Of a DNA stretch of 64,000 nucleotides, positions 27,901 to 38,345 are shown in pieces. The DNA comes from Odobenus rosmarus divergens (taxonomy: Eukaryota > Chordata > Mammalia > Carnivora > Odobenidae), in contig NW_004451878.1 of the NCBI RefSeq assembly GCF_000321225.1, forward strand, positions 530,412 through 594,411, read 5' to 3'. A model generated the notes under the pieces. That model saw nothing but the letters and a program-made list of their open reading frames with translations, was not told the origin of the DNA and did not search any database. How positions within the stretch are numbered: position 1 is the stretch's first letter; the number at the start of each line of letters is the position of its first letter. Position numbers and translations under genes: made by a program.

Positions 27901-30900
27901 GAAGAATCATTCTTTCCATCTGTGGCTCACATATCACATGTGCCCTCTCCTTCCCCCACTTCTCATCCCAAGGACCGGTCTGGGATGGAAAGAACAGTTC
28001 AGCAAGGCACCACTCAAGTGTCTACCCCATGCCCGGCCCCTGCCCTTCTCCGAGGATCTGGGGGAAGGGATTCAATGTCCTCCTGAGTCAGTGTCTGCTT
28101 CCCTAGCAGAGCATCAGCTGAGCTGAGTCAGCAGCCAGCAGCCAGGAAGTACATGGGAAACAGACCTCAGAATGGACCCACAACCCAGGAGAAAGGGGCA
28201 GGCATTAGGAAAGATCCAGAGCCTTGGGTTATTCGAGATCTCATAGAGAAGGTTGGGGAAGGGTAGGAGGGGCCCTGAAGCCCTTTCCATCCCTCAGCTC
28301 CATGAACCTAAGGGGCAGGCCATGGGAGCTCACTCTGCCCTCTTTAGGGATCTGCCTCCAAACCCCAAACTCACTTCCCCCAAATGTGCCATGAAGGTTA
28401 CCGCTTGTGAAATACAAGGGGATTTCAGAAGAGCCTGGATTTAGGTTGCGCTCCCAGGCCCCTTCTTCCTTCACCCTGGACTTGAGCCTCCTATCTGGGT
28501 TCTCTGACTCCCCTCTCTCTGCAACCAGCGGTCTAGCCCCATTCCCAGCCACCCCACTCCTCCCACACGCACTCTCCCCGCCTCCACTCTGCTTCAATGC
28601 TGAGCCTGCAGTGGGATGGAGCAGAGACTCTGGCCTGCTGTGGCCTGCCCAGATGCTCCCTGGAAAGCAGATGAGGATCAGCAGGGGCCCACACTAATAT
28701 CCTGACCTGTGAGATTCCAGCCCTGCCCTCCTCCAGGGGCCCGGCCTGCCCTTTCCCCCAACTCTGACCCCAACCTCCAGTAGAAAACCTGACACCCAAG
28801 AGAGCAGAAGAGTCATGATTCTGGGGCGGGGGGGTGTAGGGGGAGCAGGAGGTCCTCAAGTACGTCATGCCTGGCATCAGTGCGCTCACAGACTTCCTCC
28901 CTGGACTCCAGAGAGGCTCAGGGAGGAGCTCAGAGTCCCATGGCTCGCTGGGCAGAGCGCCCTTGGAGCCAGGCCTCCTGTTCATCCGATCCACTGCCCA
29001 TTCTGCACTCCTCTTTCCGTTCCATTCCACTTCGGCAGCTATTCCGAGAAGAAGGCCAAGGTGCCACCGTTCAAAGGGGCCTGGGGCCACTGATTGGGTG
29101 GAGGGCTGAGCTAAGATGATCAAGGGCTGCCAGACTCAGAGCCTCTCACAGGAAAGACAGCTGAGGGGCTCCTGGGCATGTGGAACCACAGGTTTCACTT
29201 CCCTTCTCACGAGCCCTTTCTTCAGAATCAAGAGGCCCCGGAAAGGGAGCAGGGACCACCTACGTAGCGGGCCCCGGGGGGCTGTGAGGGAGGCATGGCT
29301 GCCGGGGTGCTGGGCCAGGCTGGGCTGGCGGGCCAGGGACGATGAGGCCCCCCGACAGTTCCGGGTGAGGCCGGCTGCCCCGTGACCCTCTAAATCTTTG
29401 TTAGCAGAAAGTGGCACTTCTTAGAGTCCTACCCGTGTCCCAGCCCCAACTGGTAACTCAGTAACCAAGTTAGATAGAAAGGCAAACTAGCTATCTCTTA
29501 ACTGCTGGCAGGCCGTCCAGACTTGGCACTGGGACCTCTTCTGAGGTAAGAACAAGGATCAATGTGTCCCAAAGCAGCAACAGGTTAAAAACAAACAAAA
29601 ACCCCTCAGGACCTGCCACAGCCACCCAGTACAACAACCCAAAACTACAAGCAGCAGCACAGGAGAGGGACGTTGCCCTGAGGAGGTGGTGGAGAGCAGC
29701 CCCCTTGCCCCGGTAGCTACCCAGTCAACCCCAAGGCCTGCTTCCTTGCTTTGCAGCCACGTTGCGACCCTCCCCAGCCCCGGTCAGGCCAGTGGGGACT
29801 TAAGCGCCCTCATCAGGCATCCCCTATGTCCCTGGGCCTCAATCAGGGGCTGCTGGTAGATGGCTAGGCTGCTCAGGTAGCCAGGTGACAGGATGGCTGT
29901 GGCTGCAGGTGAGCTGGGCACTTGCCCCGAGGAAATGGGACTTGGTGGCCTGTCCTTGGATGTGCCTATTCTGGGACTCTGCAGATCTGTAAAGGATAGA
30001 GGCTGGGAACAGTAAGAACCAGGCCAGTGGTGGGAGTGCCACCACCCCACCCCCTCCCAAATCCTCCACTGCCCCTGGGAGATATTCCGGTTGGGGAGAG
30101 GCCAGTCTGGAATGGACGCCAGAGGGCTGAGCCTGGAGCCAGGCCTTCAGCATATAGGATGGGGCAGGGACAGGCCGTGTCTGGGAGGGCCCAAAGCCCT
30201 CCTGGGGCAGAAAGTCAGCCCAAGCAATCCTCTACTTGTTCCCCTTCCTCCAGCTGGGACTCAGGAGCTTGCTCAGAGAGATCAGCTTGACTCAGACCTT
30301 GGTCCCAAGATCCTTTCCAGCAAAGGGAGTGACTGGCCGGTAGGCACAAGAAGCCCAGGACTTTATAGGAGAAATGAGTAGAGAAGATCATGATCACTTT
30401 TAGGAAAGAGGAGAGCTTGGAGAAGGAAGCTCTGTAAGGGAACCCCGAGTGCTCAGACAGAATGAAAAGATATGGCTTTCAGCTACAGTGTGATGTTTTG
30501 TTTAGGCAACTGGAAACTTCTGGAAGAGTCTGGGAGTTGGAAGGGTTTGGAAGGGGTGGTCAATGCTATGCAAACAGCACAGATGTAAATGAGCTGAGGA
30601 TGGCAGAGAGTCTGAGACGCCTCTCAAGAGCCTCACGAGGCCTATCCCCATGCCTCACCCTCATGCACCCCTGCCGCTGAGCGTGAAGGATCCGGGGTAC
30701 GAGGCATGAGCCAGGGGCCCAGAGGACAGAGGCTGCACTGCCCCCTCCCCCAACACACACACCAACTCAGGGACAGCCAGGTGGGGGATCGTGGCCTTCA
30801 GAGACTCTGCCCCTGGTGTCTGACCTCCATCCTGTTGTTTACTTTGCGGTGGTTCCACTCCAACCTCAGCACTCAGTCGGTACAGTTTGAATGGAAGAAG

Positions 30901-33900
30901 TAAGGCCTTGGCCAACCACATTGACCATTCCAGACCCACCCCGGGCCCTAAGTCAGATACCCTCCCCAAAGCCAAGGGAGGTCTGAGTCTGTTCTGCAAG
31001 AAGGGAAAGAGGAAACGGCAGGGAGGAAGAGGAAGCAGAAGGCAGCTGGGGCAAGGGCAGCAAGCCCGAGGCGGGGGGAGGGGACACCACAGGGTCATGT
31101 GCTCTGTGACCAGCTCTGACCCTGGGGGGTGGGGGCAGGGACAATAACGTGTCCCCCAGTTTCTCCTCCCGGATCTCCAGTCCTTTCCAGAGCAGCCCCT
31201 CACGGCCACAGCTCATGGTAAGGAGCCCTTTCTGTGGCCCTTACCAAGCACATCGCAGTTACCAGGAAAGCCAGACAACACAAAGCTACTCAGGCGGCAT
31301 CGGGGGCCCCGGCAGAAGAGGGAAAAGAACGCCAGACTGAGACCAAAAGAGCCTGAGTCCTGCCGCTGACCGTGGCCTTGGGCAAGTTGTTGAACTCTCT
31401 AAGCCTCAGTTTGATGTTCTTGTAAATAAAGAAAGAATAAATAAGTAATCAAGTCCTGCGCTTCTGTGTCTGCTGAGGGTGGGCGCTCGGATCTGGCAGT
31501 GGGAGCCCTTGGCAAACTCTGGAACAAGAGCCATTTGTTCTGGTGGCAGCCAGCCGGCAGCCTTGGCCTTTCCAGCTCGCAGGGGAAGATTAGGGCGTGG
31601 GGAACAAACAGTGATGTGGGAGGTCACAGCCCCTGCCTTCCTGCCTGCCCAAAGCCTTCCTCCCCCCGCCCCAGATTCCTGCTCATCCAGCTGGTCCCTC
31701 CTCCCACAGGCTCCTCTCCTCCGTGTCCTGAGCGCCTCTCCCTCACAGGGCCCCAGGAAACGGGCCCAGCCCCATAAGCACCGGCCACAGTCATCTCTGG
31801 CCAGGGGCCCATGTTTCCAGCTGCCCCCGGACGTGCCCACGCAGATGCGAGGCCAGAAGGCGGGCGCCGGCCGGGGCCCAGGCTGGGGAGCACTCTCAGG
31901 CCATGAAGGAGCTCCCCACCCCATCCCGACACAGAGGCAGGAGAAACACCTTCCTAGGCAGAAACCTCGGGGGCTCTGACTTTCCGCTCGCACACTCCTG
32001 GCCGCCTGTCTCTCTCAGGCTGGTCTCCAGGGACTGCTCCTTCCACACCCTGGGCCCCTGCCAGCTGCAGCTACATGGTATCAGTCCCCAGCACAGTGGT
32101 GGCCTTCCCTTCGGTGCCGTCGCTGGCGCCACGGCCTCTGCTCAGAGCACCTCCAGAGCCACCGAGCTAAGGAGGCCTTTTCCTCCTCCCGAGGTTGGAT
32201 CCATCCCTCCGTCCACAGAAATGCACAAGGGCTTAGCGGTGACCAAGGACTGACTGTAAGCTAGCCACTGGGCCGAGTGCGTCCCATAGCTTCTCATTTA
32301 ATTTCACCAAAACCCTGTGGTGTTAGGCACGCCATCACTTCCATCTGAAGCCTCAGAGGGATCGAGGGACTTGTGTGAGGCCAGCCGGCCCCGTGATCTC
32401 TCCCCTCCCACACTCTCAGCAGGAGGAGAGCAGCAAGACCCCGGGGCCTGGGAGTCGGACCAACCTGGATGCAAATTCCGGCTCAGCCGTGTACTAACCA
32501 GGCGGGGCTGGACAAGCTACGAAACTTCTCTGTGCCTCATTACACCCATATGTGAGGCGGGGAAACAAACCATGACTAATCCACAATGTCTGGCACAGAG
32601 TAGTAGAAACAGCGAGGAGGATAGTCAATAATTCAGGTCTAGTCAGCGCTTCGTATGAGCCTGGCCCTGGTCGAAGTACTTTACATGTTGTACTTCACGT
32701 AATGTTCACACAGTCTTAGGAGGTAGGCATCCCTAGTACCCCCCGCTCGACACACAAGGAATCCAAAGCTCAGGGCGAGTCCAGCCTCCGGTGTCCTAGT
32801 CCAGGAAGGTCCAGCTAGATCTGCTTTCTTCACTTCTGCTTAAATGCCCTCCTTGGGCACACGTGGAAGCAGTAAGTCTGAGAAGAGATGGATCCTTAGT
32901 TCCAAGAAGGTAGGACCAGGTCTTAATCATTACTGCAAGCCCCAGAGTTCAAAATAATAATGTGCCTACAGTAGGCACCACATTAAATGTTTAGTGTCTG
33001 ATAGGAGTCCAGACCTACACCCAGCAGGAAAGAAGGCAAAGGACACTTAGTGAGGGCCCTGCATCAGCCACGGGAAGTCAAGAATGTTCTTATATCGTGT
33101 TTATCCTCCAGAACCCACCTAATTTTTACCGATGGGGAAATTGAAGCTTAGAGAAGTTAACTGCACAAGGCATACAGTGGTGAGAGGGTTTCAATCCAGA
33201 TCTGTCTTAAATCTGGGAGATGTTGGAGAACACAGCACATAACTGGAATGATACTTTATTTTTTTTTTAAAGATTTTATTTATTTATTCATGAGAGACAC
33301 ACAGAGAGAGAGAGGCAGAGGGAGAAGCAGGCTCCCAAGGAGCAGGGAGCCCGATGTGGGACTTGATCCCAGGACCCTGGGACCATGACCCGAGCCGAAG
33401 GCAGACGCTTAACCATCTGAGCCACCCAGGTGCCCTGGAGTGATACTTTAAAAAGTGTGTGTCAGGGGCGCCTGGGTGGCTCAGTCGTTAAGCATCTGCC
33501 TTCCGCCCAGGTCATGTTCCCAGGGTCCTGGGATTGAGCCCCACGTTGGGCTCCCTGCTCTGTCTGCTTCTCTATCTCCTGCTCCGCCTGCTTGTGTTTC
33601 CTCTCTCGCTGTCTCTCTCTCTGTCAAATAAATAAAATCTTTAAAAAAAAAAAAGTGTGCATCATCCTTTAAATGACATGTGTGGTTGTGGAAAGCTGTG
33701 TCAGGTGTATCCATGAGCTCTTCTAAAATGCTGGTATGGGACAGGCTGTTTATAACTACCTACCCTCCCCAACCCTATTTTCTCTGAAAGAGAAGTTACT
33801 CTGGTTAAAGGGTATAATATATATGAATGAAACTCTATTATGAATAATAGTGGCAGACGGGTACAATTTGGCATACACAGTGATGAGTTTTTTTTTTTTT

Positions 33901-36900
33901 ATTAAGAACAGAAAAAGAGAAGTTTTATCCTAAAGTAAAATGACTGGTCATTCCAGAATAAGAAAGAGGACAATAAAGGACAAAATCTGAATGGATAAAT
34001 TTATAAAAGGCTTGTGAAAAGAGAATTTGATTTGCTTTGGATTATAGTATGTGCAAATAATGAGTTTGAAAATAAATAATTATGTTAAAGTTTTGTCCAA
34101 GTCTGGTTGTTTTCATTTATTCATATTATATATTAATATTAACATTAACATTATAACATTAATATTAATAATTAACATTATAACATTATTAATATTAACA
34201 GTAATATTATTCATATTATTTTCAAAAATAATCTCAATATTCAAAAAATAATCTCAAAAGAGGCCGTGGTTCCTTTAGTATCAAATATATCAATGTGAGA
34301 GTAGAATTTGGTTTTCTCTTTGTAAAAGTGACAAAATTTTCTTGGTCTGCTCCTAAAGAGAGGTTGTAAAATGTTATTCTTTTACCTCTTGGGTAATCTG
34401 CCTAGATGGCAAAAATCTGGTGTCTTACAGAATAATTTTCCATACTTTTCAAAACAAAGATTTTTAGGAAACAGCTAAGTTTCTTTACAATGTTACCTTC
34501 CATGTTTATTTTTTAATGAACCATCGTCACTTTCAAATGGGTAGACAAGAAGTTTCTTAGGCACTCATGATAAGCATTCAAATGTCCTAACAACTTCTGA
34601 ATTTTTGCCTTTCCAAAATCAAGTCCTAAATGCAAAATAAAACTTTCTGGACATCTTTCATACCTAGAATTATCAATGAGATGTCCAAGAGGGCCCCTGG
34701 AAAATTTGTTTTTTCACCTTTTAAAAAGAGAGGTGCTGCAAATAATTAGTTTTATTTCATATGTTGCTATTGACCAACTGCATGGAAATAATTGTGAAAT
34801 CAGAAGAGACACTCAGCCTCGTCTAGGTTAAATTTCTAAAGGTAAAATGTTATTATTTATATAAATATTTCACAAATTGTATGCTACATGAGCAGTTCCT
34901 CCAGATTTCTCAGTGCCCTCCGGGTCCATGATCTGCTGCCGTGAATCAGCACCCCGGCAGTGCTCTGCATGATGATAACAATACAGGGCAACCAGTCACG
35001 ATTTCAGTTCTGATTTAAAATGTTACCTGGGCTGCAACCTTACTCCTTTAATTTGAATCGAACACCTTCTAGGTCAGTGGTTTTCACCTCGCGATGTACA
35101 TCAGATTTCCTATGGAGTTTTATTAAAATACAGAGCTGTAGGGGCACCTGGCTGGCTCAGTAGGAAGAGTGTGACTCTTGATCTCAAGGTCGGGAGTTTG
35201 AGCCCCACGCTGGGTGTGGAGGTTACTTAAATACATAAAATACACATGTGTAGGACGTACTCCAGACTTACTGAATCTCCTGAGATGATATTCTTGGTAT
35301 ATCCTTGGTATGTTGTATAAATTATATCTCAGGATTTTTAAATATCTCAAGATTTTTTTCTCCTTACAAATTGTGTTCATCCATTTTTATAAATCAAGAT
35401 GTAATGTTCACCATCTTCTTTGCATTTACCTTACTATGTTTGCAGACGTTGTCTAGATTTTTAATTGGCTTGATTTCGTTTTGCATAGCTCAGGAACAAC
35501 CACATTTCCTGGTTAGCCACATTATTCTTGTCATGAATTCTCATCAGGTTGTTCACTTTGGAAAAGTATCTCTGTCACTTACAGTTTTTTTCATTCTGAT
35601 GCTTCCTAAAGGCTCTGCAATCAGCTATAGGCCAAAGGTTTTATCTTGACCAATCGAGAACTATCTCAGAAAAGCACTGTACCAGGCATTCAGTCTTGGG
35701 GACAGGCCTCCCATGGCATTGCTTACACATCTTTAAGAACATACCAGTGCATTGAGTCAGGATTTCCAGAACTCTAGTGAAGAAGCAGACAGATTTATGA
35801 GACTGCTAACCCAAGATTCAGGGGAATAAGAATCACATAGGCCTAAGTGAACTGATGAGGGATGGCTGTCATTTATGTTTGGAGTATTGTTGATATTATA
35901 GTGTTCGATTTTCTGGAAATAAGGAAGCTCTTTCCGTTTCTTCTTCAGTGTTGTATAACCCGTAAGGATTTAGTAGACTCTGTTTTTGTAAACTAAAATG
36001 AAACACTTAACAAATATCTTATTGTCCCTACCAGACCGCCCCACACCCCAAATTCAGAAACTTTTGTTGAGTCTTCCCGCTTTTCATAGCAATATGGTTA
36101 TTAGTAAAAGTTCAATAAGAAACTGTCCTTTTGTTGTCATTGTTTTTGAAATAGGCTCCATGCCCAGTGTGGGGCTCCAACTCACGACCCTGAGATCAAG
36201 ACCTGAGCCGAGATCAAGAGTCAGATGCTCAACCGACTAAGCCACCCAGGTGCCCTGTCCTTTTTTTTTTTTTAAACACGGATGTAATTAGAAAAATTGA
36301 TTATATAACCAAGGCCTTATGTGGAATGTCATATTTGACAATGATGATCATTTAATCAGATATAGCCAGCCCCTTTTAAGGAACTAAGGTGACTGCGTGG
36401 AGCCAATACTAATAAAACCCTCCCAAGAAAACCGGCTTACTGTGCTCCCTTATAGGCAAATAAGGAAGGTCATTCCCTGATAGGCCCAGGACAATTAGGA
36501 TATTTTGGGGACTTCAAGAAAAGAGGGATTTGCCCACATTTATAGGTACAGCAGGTAAAACCTAGTGTGAAAACCAGTGTCTTGGCTTCCTAATCTCAAA
36601 ACAGTAAATAATAAAGAATGATAAATAAAGGCTTTTAAAAGTCCAGTCTAAGATTTCTTATGAAAACTTCCAGCAAAGCAACTCAACAAGGCCTATACTG
36701 TAGATTAACACTCTTGCTGTACCTATATACATAATCAGATCAAATCTAATGAGACCGGCCTTATTTTGTGATCAAGAATAATCTTTGCAACTATTTTTGA
36801 TCAAAGCAGGGGAGACTTTAGGAAAAAAAATGTTTCCCTGGGAAACTGTGCATTGTCTAGAGGACACCCCTCCAGTTATCAGATTTTAGCCTTTCCTTGA

Positions 36901-38247
36901 CTTTGGGCTTTTATAATTCTTTGAAGTGGTAGGTAACTGATAAGTCATACAAACTATGTGTATGACAGTCTCAAATTAATAGTCTTTCCTCCCAACCTGT
37001 GGAAAAACCAGTTTTGTCTCAATATTCCTGATTTACAAATGGGCAAGTTCTTCAGATTCTTTTTCAATTGTGGTAAAATATACATAACATAAAATTTACC
37101 ATTTTGAAGTGGCATGAAGTACCTTTGCATTGTCGTGCAACCATCCCCACCACCCATCCCCAGAACTTCCCATCTTCCCAAGCTGAAACCCCGTGCCCAT
37201 TAAAAAGTAACTCCCTCTTCCCCCCTTCCTGGACTTTTTAACTGATCATAACATTTTCTGCCTCTCTCATTATAAGTAAAATAAAATCTTTAACACATGT
37301 TCGTTTTTATATCCTATCAGTCATGATTTCATCTTTTAATGAAAAATATTTTAACAGGCCTAAACTCAAGAAGGATCAAATAAGTAATGTAAATGAGTGA
37401 AGAAGGCTGCAAGCTAGTAAGGGCGGTACCAATTGGCAAGCACTGTGGGTGATCGACCATCCCAATTTGCCCAGGACGGAGGGGGTTGGGTATGTAGGAT
37501 TTTCTGTCTTAAAACCAATAAGTTGGTCATCTTAAGAGCACCCACCCTATCTAAAGATGATCCTCAACCCCTAGTAATATAATTTGGGAATTTAGGCCTG
37601 GTGTTGCTAAACTGTTTTTCAAGAGAAGCCAGGGATCTGGCTATTTACGTTAAATTTTACAATTTGTAAATGATGGCAACTAACACAATGTTCAAACAAC
37701 ACTGTGTAGACCAAGCAAACTGCTCCAGTGTGTGGCTTCTGATGGAGAGGGAGCCGAAAGCCCTCCACCGCACCGCACAGCCCAGCGTGGTCAGGAGGAA
37801 GGCTACTGCAGAAGCACGGGCACGCCTTGGTGGGGGGACGGTTCAGCCGACGAGCAGCTGCGGCTCTGATCTGAGAGGTATGGCCCTCGGGGCCCCGGAC
37901 CCCCTCTAGGTGAGGTCCCAGGACCCCTGAGTTCTGGCCTCTGTCTTATCCAAGGAGTAGGAGGGAACAAAAGGGACACTCCGCCACCCCACCGGCCCCT
38001 GGCCTCCGTTGCCCAGCATGCAAGCCCAGGTTCGGTGGGGCGCGTGAGGCGGGCTGTCCCTCGGCATCCGGCTCGTCCCCCACCCCCGCCCTCCGCCCGG
38101 CCGCCGGCGCTCCCTGCCCCGGCGCTCCGGGGCCGGACGGGGAGCTGCTCCGGGGCCCTGCGCCCCTCCCTCCCCCAGCCCGGCTCACCAGCTGTCCCTG
38201 GAGAAGTTGCGCAGGAACCAGACACCCGGAGCCAAGGAAGACCGCAT
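16901..38247 (-). CDS. SLC37A2: SLC37A2, glucose-6-phosphate / phosphate antiporter (18 coding exons, complete)
   Basis: Eighteen exons, all with GT-AG junctions and compatible phases, give 503 residues from MRSSLAPGVW to RGYKEI. This closely follows the human SLC37A2 I know (about 505 aa). It belongs to the organophosphate:phosphate antiporter branch of the major facilitator superfamily and exchanges sugar phosphate for phosphate at the ER. Visible features are TM1 (residues about 21-40, ending CYHMSRKP) and a first lumenal loop with three N-glycosylation sequons (N53-CS, N62-DS, N68-DT). The loop GERLPLRYYL (109-118) and the motif QTTGWPSVV (157-165) follow. A polar central loop (about 232-290) separates the two six-helix halves, and the second half carries SDYTNGRATTCC and ISPTGWNNVFYML. 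There are no frameshifts or internal stops. The promoter lies in the CpG island at 38 kb and the 3' end faces TMEM218. Confidence 0.97.
16917..18732 (-). other. SLC37A2: SLC37A2 intron 17 (1.8 kb)
   Basis: Contains a MIR at about 17400-17600. No further exon is recognised. Retention would truncate the protein after residue 499. Confidence 0.75.
17400..17610 (+). repeat. MIR
   Basis: Blocks ctgggttcaaatttaggctc, tctcatctctagatgacag, gcacggagcaggtgctgac. Confidence 0.65.
18733..18797 (-). CDS. SLC37A2: SLC37A2 coding exon 17
   Basis: Residues 478-498 (LLCRLVYKELLAWKSSLSRD...) plus GG of Gly499. Acceptor GGACACAG, donor AGG|GTGAGTC. Reading through the donor gives Gly then TGA, so an unspliced form would end four residues earlier. 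Confidence 0.95.
19100..19197 (-). CDS. SLC37A2: SLC37A2 coding exon 16
   Basis: Residues 445-477 (GAALGPLLAGLISPTGWNNV...). It carries the last membrane segments. Acceptor TGCGCAG, donor TTG|GTATGAG. Confidence 0.96.
19341..19419 (-). CDS. SLC37A2: SLC37A2 coding exon 15
   Basis: Residues 419-444 (GTHKSLKGNAKALSTVTAII...) plus one base of Gly445. The acceptor is CCCCCCAG. The donor ATAG|GTCTGT departs from the usual GTRAGT, but the phase and protein continue correctly. Confidence 0.95.
19694..19767 (-). CDS. SLC37A2: SLC37A2 coding exon 14
   Basis: Residues 394-418 (VMLIICGALVNGPYALITTA...). Acceptor TGCCTCAG, donor CTG|GTAAGC. Confidence 0.96.
19817..19864. repeat. 24-bp tandem duplication in SLC37A2 intron 13
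   Basis: Two identical copies, 19817-19840 and 19841-19864, each containing caggtgag. Confidence 0.9.
19993..20041 (-). CDS. SLC37A2: SLC37A2 coding exon 13
   Basis: Residues 378-393 (MFLYNYIGQNGITNSI) plus one base of Val394. Acceptor CTCTCAG, donor ATAG|GTGAGG. Confidence 0.95.
20543..20628 (-). CDS. SLC37A2: SLC37A2 coding exon 12
   Basis: Residues 349-377 (GGIMAGLISDYTNGRATTCC...). The cytosolic SDYTNGR loop is followed by a membrane segment. Acceptor GTTCCAG, donor ATG|GTGCGT. Confidence 0.96.
20943..21005 (-). CDS. SLC37A2: SLC37A2 coding exon 11
   Basis: Residues 328-348 (AHFSAKQAGDLSTLFDVGG...) plus one base of Gly349. Acceptor TTCCACAG, donor ATGG|GTGAGG. Confidence 0.96.
22274..22364 (-). 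CDS. SLC37A2: SLC37A2 coding exon 10
   Basis: Residues 298-327 (GVVEFSLCLLFAKLVSYTFL...) plus one base of Ala328. It opens the second six-helix half. Acceptor CTCTCCAG, donor GTGG|GTAAGA. Confidence 0.96.
22682..22834 (-). CDS. SLC37A2: SLC37A2 coding exon 9
   Basis: Residues 247-297, an acidic and serine-rich part of the central cytosolic loop ending AAISFLGALRIP. This is the most diverged part compared with the human sequence I know. Acceptor CTGTCCAG, donor CCG|GTGAGA. Confidence 0.94.
23134..23177 (-). CDS. SLC37A2: SLC37A2 coding exon 8
   Basis: Residues 232-246 (YPEDVDCTAPQHHTN), the start of the polar central loop. It is only 44 bp, between acceptor TCTTTCAG and donor AAT|GTGAGC. Confidence 0.92.
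23340..23520 (+). repeat. MIR
   Basis: Lies in SLC37A2 intron 7. Blocks: gagcgcttaaccaacccc, acgagaaaactgaggccc, agagagggtctttgtgcc. Confidence 0.5.
23627..23793 (-). CDS. SLC37A2: SLC37A2 coding exon 7
   Basis: Residues 176-231 (KRGLIMGIWNSHTSVGNILG...) plus one base of Tyr232. It is the longest exon, carrying two membrane segments. Acceptor CCCGCCAG, donor AAT|GTGAGTG. Confidence 0.96.
24376..24394. repeat. (TAA)n microsatellite
   Basis: Six AAT units in SLC37A2 intron 6. Confidence 0.85.
24681..24757 (-). CDS. SLC37A2: SLC37A2 coding exon 6
   Basis: Residues 151-175 (ICNGLVQTTGWPSVV...GNWFGKG) plus AA of Lys176. Acceptor CCCTACAG, donor AAA|GTGAGTG. Confidence 0.96.
24871..24912. repeat. 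(CA)n microsatellite
   Basis: About 21 CA units in SLC37A2 intron 5, likely polymorphic. Confidence 0.93.
25208..25343 (-). CDS. SLC37A2: SLC37A2 coding exon 5
   Basis: Residues 105-150. It contains the GIFGERLPLRYYL loop typical of the family and the next membrane segment. Acceptor CTTCTCCAG, donor CAG|GTATGAG. Confidence 0.96.
26386..26464 (-). CDS. SLC37A2: SLC37A2 coding exon 4
   Basis: Residues 79-104 (DKNNYKELLGAVDNAFLVAY...) plus two bases of Ser105. It begins the second transmembrane segment. Acceptor GTTGTCAG, donor CAG|GTAGGG. Confidence 0.96.
26596..26689 (-). CDS. SLC37A2: SLC37A2 coding exon 3
   Basis: Residues 48-78 plus one base. It forms the first lumenal loop, with sequons at N53, N62 and N68. 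Acceptor CTCTTCAG, donor TTTG|GTAGGA. Confidence 0.95.
27165..27246 (-). CDS. SLC37A2: SLC37A2 coding exon 2
   Basis: Completes Trp20 and encodes residues 21-47 (FRGFILLLTFFIYTCYHMSR...). This is transmembrane segment 1. Acceptor CCTGCAG, donor AAG|GTGAGG. Confidence 0.96.
28084..28132. promoter_or_regulatory. AP-1 / MAF-element-like pair in SLC37A2 intron 1
   Basis: TGAGTCA at 28084-28090 and the palindrome GCTGAGTCAGC at 28122-28132, which matches a MAF recognition element core. A further TGACTCA lies at 30288. Confidence 0.35.
31355..31440 (+). repeat. MIR fragment
   Basis: Block ccttgggcaagttgttgaac then cctcagtttgatg. Confidence 0.5.
32440..32610 (+). repeat. MIR
   Basis: Blocks ctggatgcaaattccggctc, gaaacttctctgtgcctc, ctggcacagagtag. 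Confidence 0.6.
32640..32790 (+). repeat. MIR fragment
   Basis: Blocks tactttacatgttgtactt and gtcttaggaggtaggcatc. Confidence 0.55.
33259..33436 (-). mobile_element. CAN-SINE in SLC37A2 intron 1
   Basis: Minus-strand element. Target duplication gg(a/a)(a/g)tgatacttta at 33245-33258 and 33437-33450. Confidence 0.93.
33465..33650 (+). mobile_element. CAN-SINE, head-to-head with the previous one
   Basis: Plus-strand element. Target duplication aaaagtgtgtgtca at 33451-33464 and aaaagtgtgcatca at 33651-33664. Confidence 0.93.
34127..34240. repeat. AT-rich tandem-like block
   Basis: Repeated attaacattataacatta-type units with imperfect period. No G/C-containing structure is seen. Confidence 0.7.
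35141..35244 (+). mobile_element. CAN-SINE, short older copy
   Basis: tRNA-like A box (TGGCTCAGTAGG) and B box (GGGAGTTTGAGCC). It lacks the CT-rich body and ends in AAATACATAAAA. Confidence 0.8.
36133..36254 (-). mobile_element. CAN-SINE, short copy
   Basis: Minus-strand head at 36254. Target duplication ctgtcctttt at 36123-36132 and 36255-36264. Confidence 0.8.
36590..37345 (+). repeat. Diverged repeat, copy 1
   Basis: Related to 46710-47520 in order and wording (e.g. ccagcaaagcaa...cactcttgctg, gtgatcaaga, catgttcg..cagtcatgatt). The L1 tail at 37055-37250 interrupts it. The family is not assigned. Confidence 0.6.
37055..37250 (-). mobile_element. L1 3'UTR fragment
   Basis: Reads ttgtggtaaaatatacataa, then ccatccccagaacttccc, a typical antisense tail of an old L1. 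Confidence 0.8.
38189..38247 (-). CDS. SLC37A2: SLC37A2 coding exon 1
   Basis: The ATG is at 38247-38245 inside a CpG island. It encodes residues 1-19 (MRSSLAPGVWFLRNFSRDS) plus TG of Trp20. The donor is CTG|GTGAGCC. Confidence 0.96.
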
Positions 38248-38345
38248 CGCGCCCGGCCGGTATCCGAAGCGGAGAGGGTGGCCGACGGAGGGCGCGGAGC
38301 CGGGCGCGTGTCCCTCGCTGGCAGTCCGCCGGGTTTAAATGCCCC
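38248..38345 (-). promoter_or_regulatory. SLC37A2: SLC37A2 core promoter and 5'UTR
   Basis: The minus strand carries a TATA-like TTTAAA at 38339-38334, 87-92 bases upstream of the ATG. A start near 38305 would give a 5'UTR of about 60 bases. GC-rich Sp1-like boxes surround it. The start position is inferred, not seen. Confidence 0.5.

Larger units (their letters stand above)
27247..38188 (-). other. SLC37A2: SLC37A2 intron 1 (10.9 kb)
   Basis: The long first intron, with several MIRs and four CAN-SINE copies between 33.2 and 36.3 kb. It also holds an AT-rich satellite-like block at 34.1 kb, an L1 tail at 37.06 kb and AP-1/MARE-like motifs at 28.1 and 30.3 kb. Part of 28-32.3 kb is GC-moderate, non-repetitive DNA in which I see no conserved coding exon. 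Confidence 0.75.

Noticed and set aside
35141..35244. Possible tRNA gene
   Set aside because: The A and B boxes are good, but the anticodon arm and 3' acceptor do not pair as a functional tRNA. An AAATACATAAAA tail follows, typical of a SINE.
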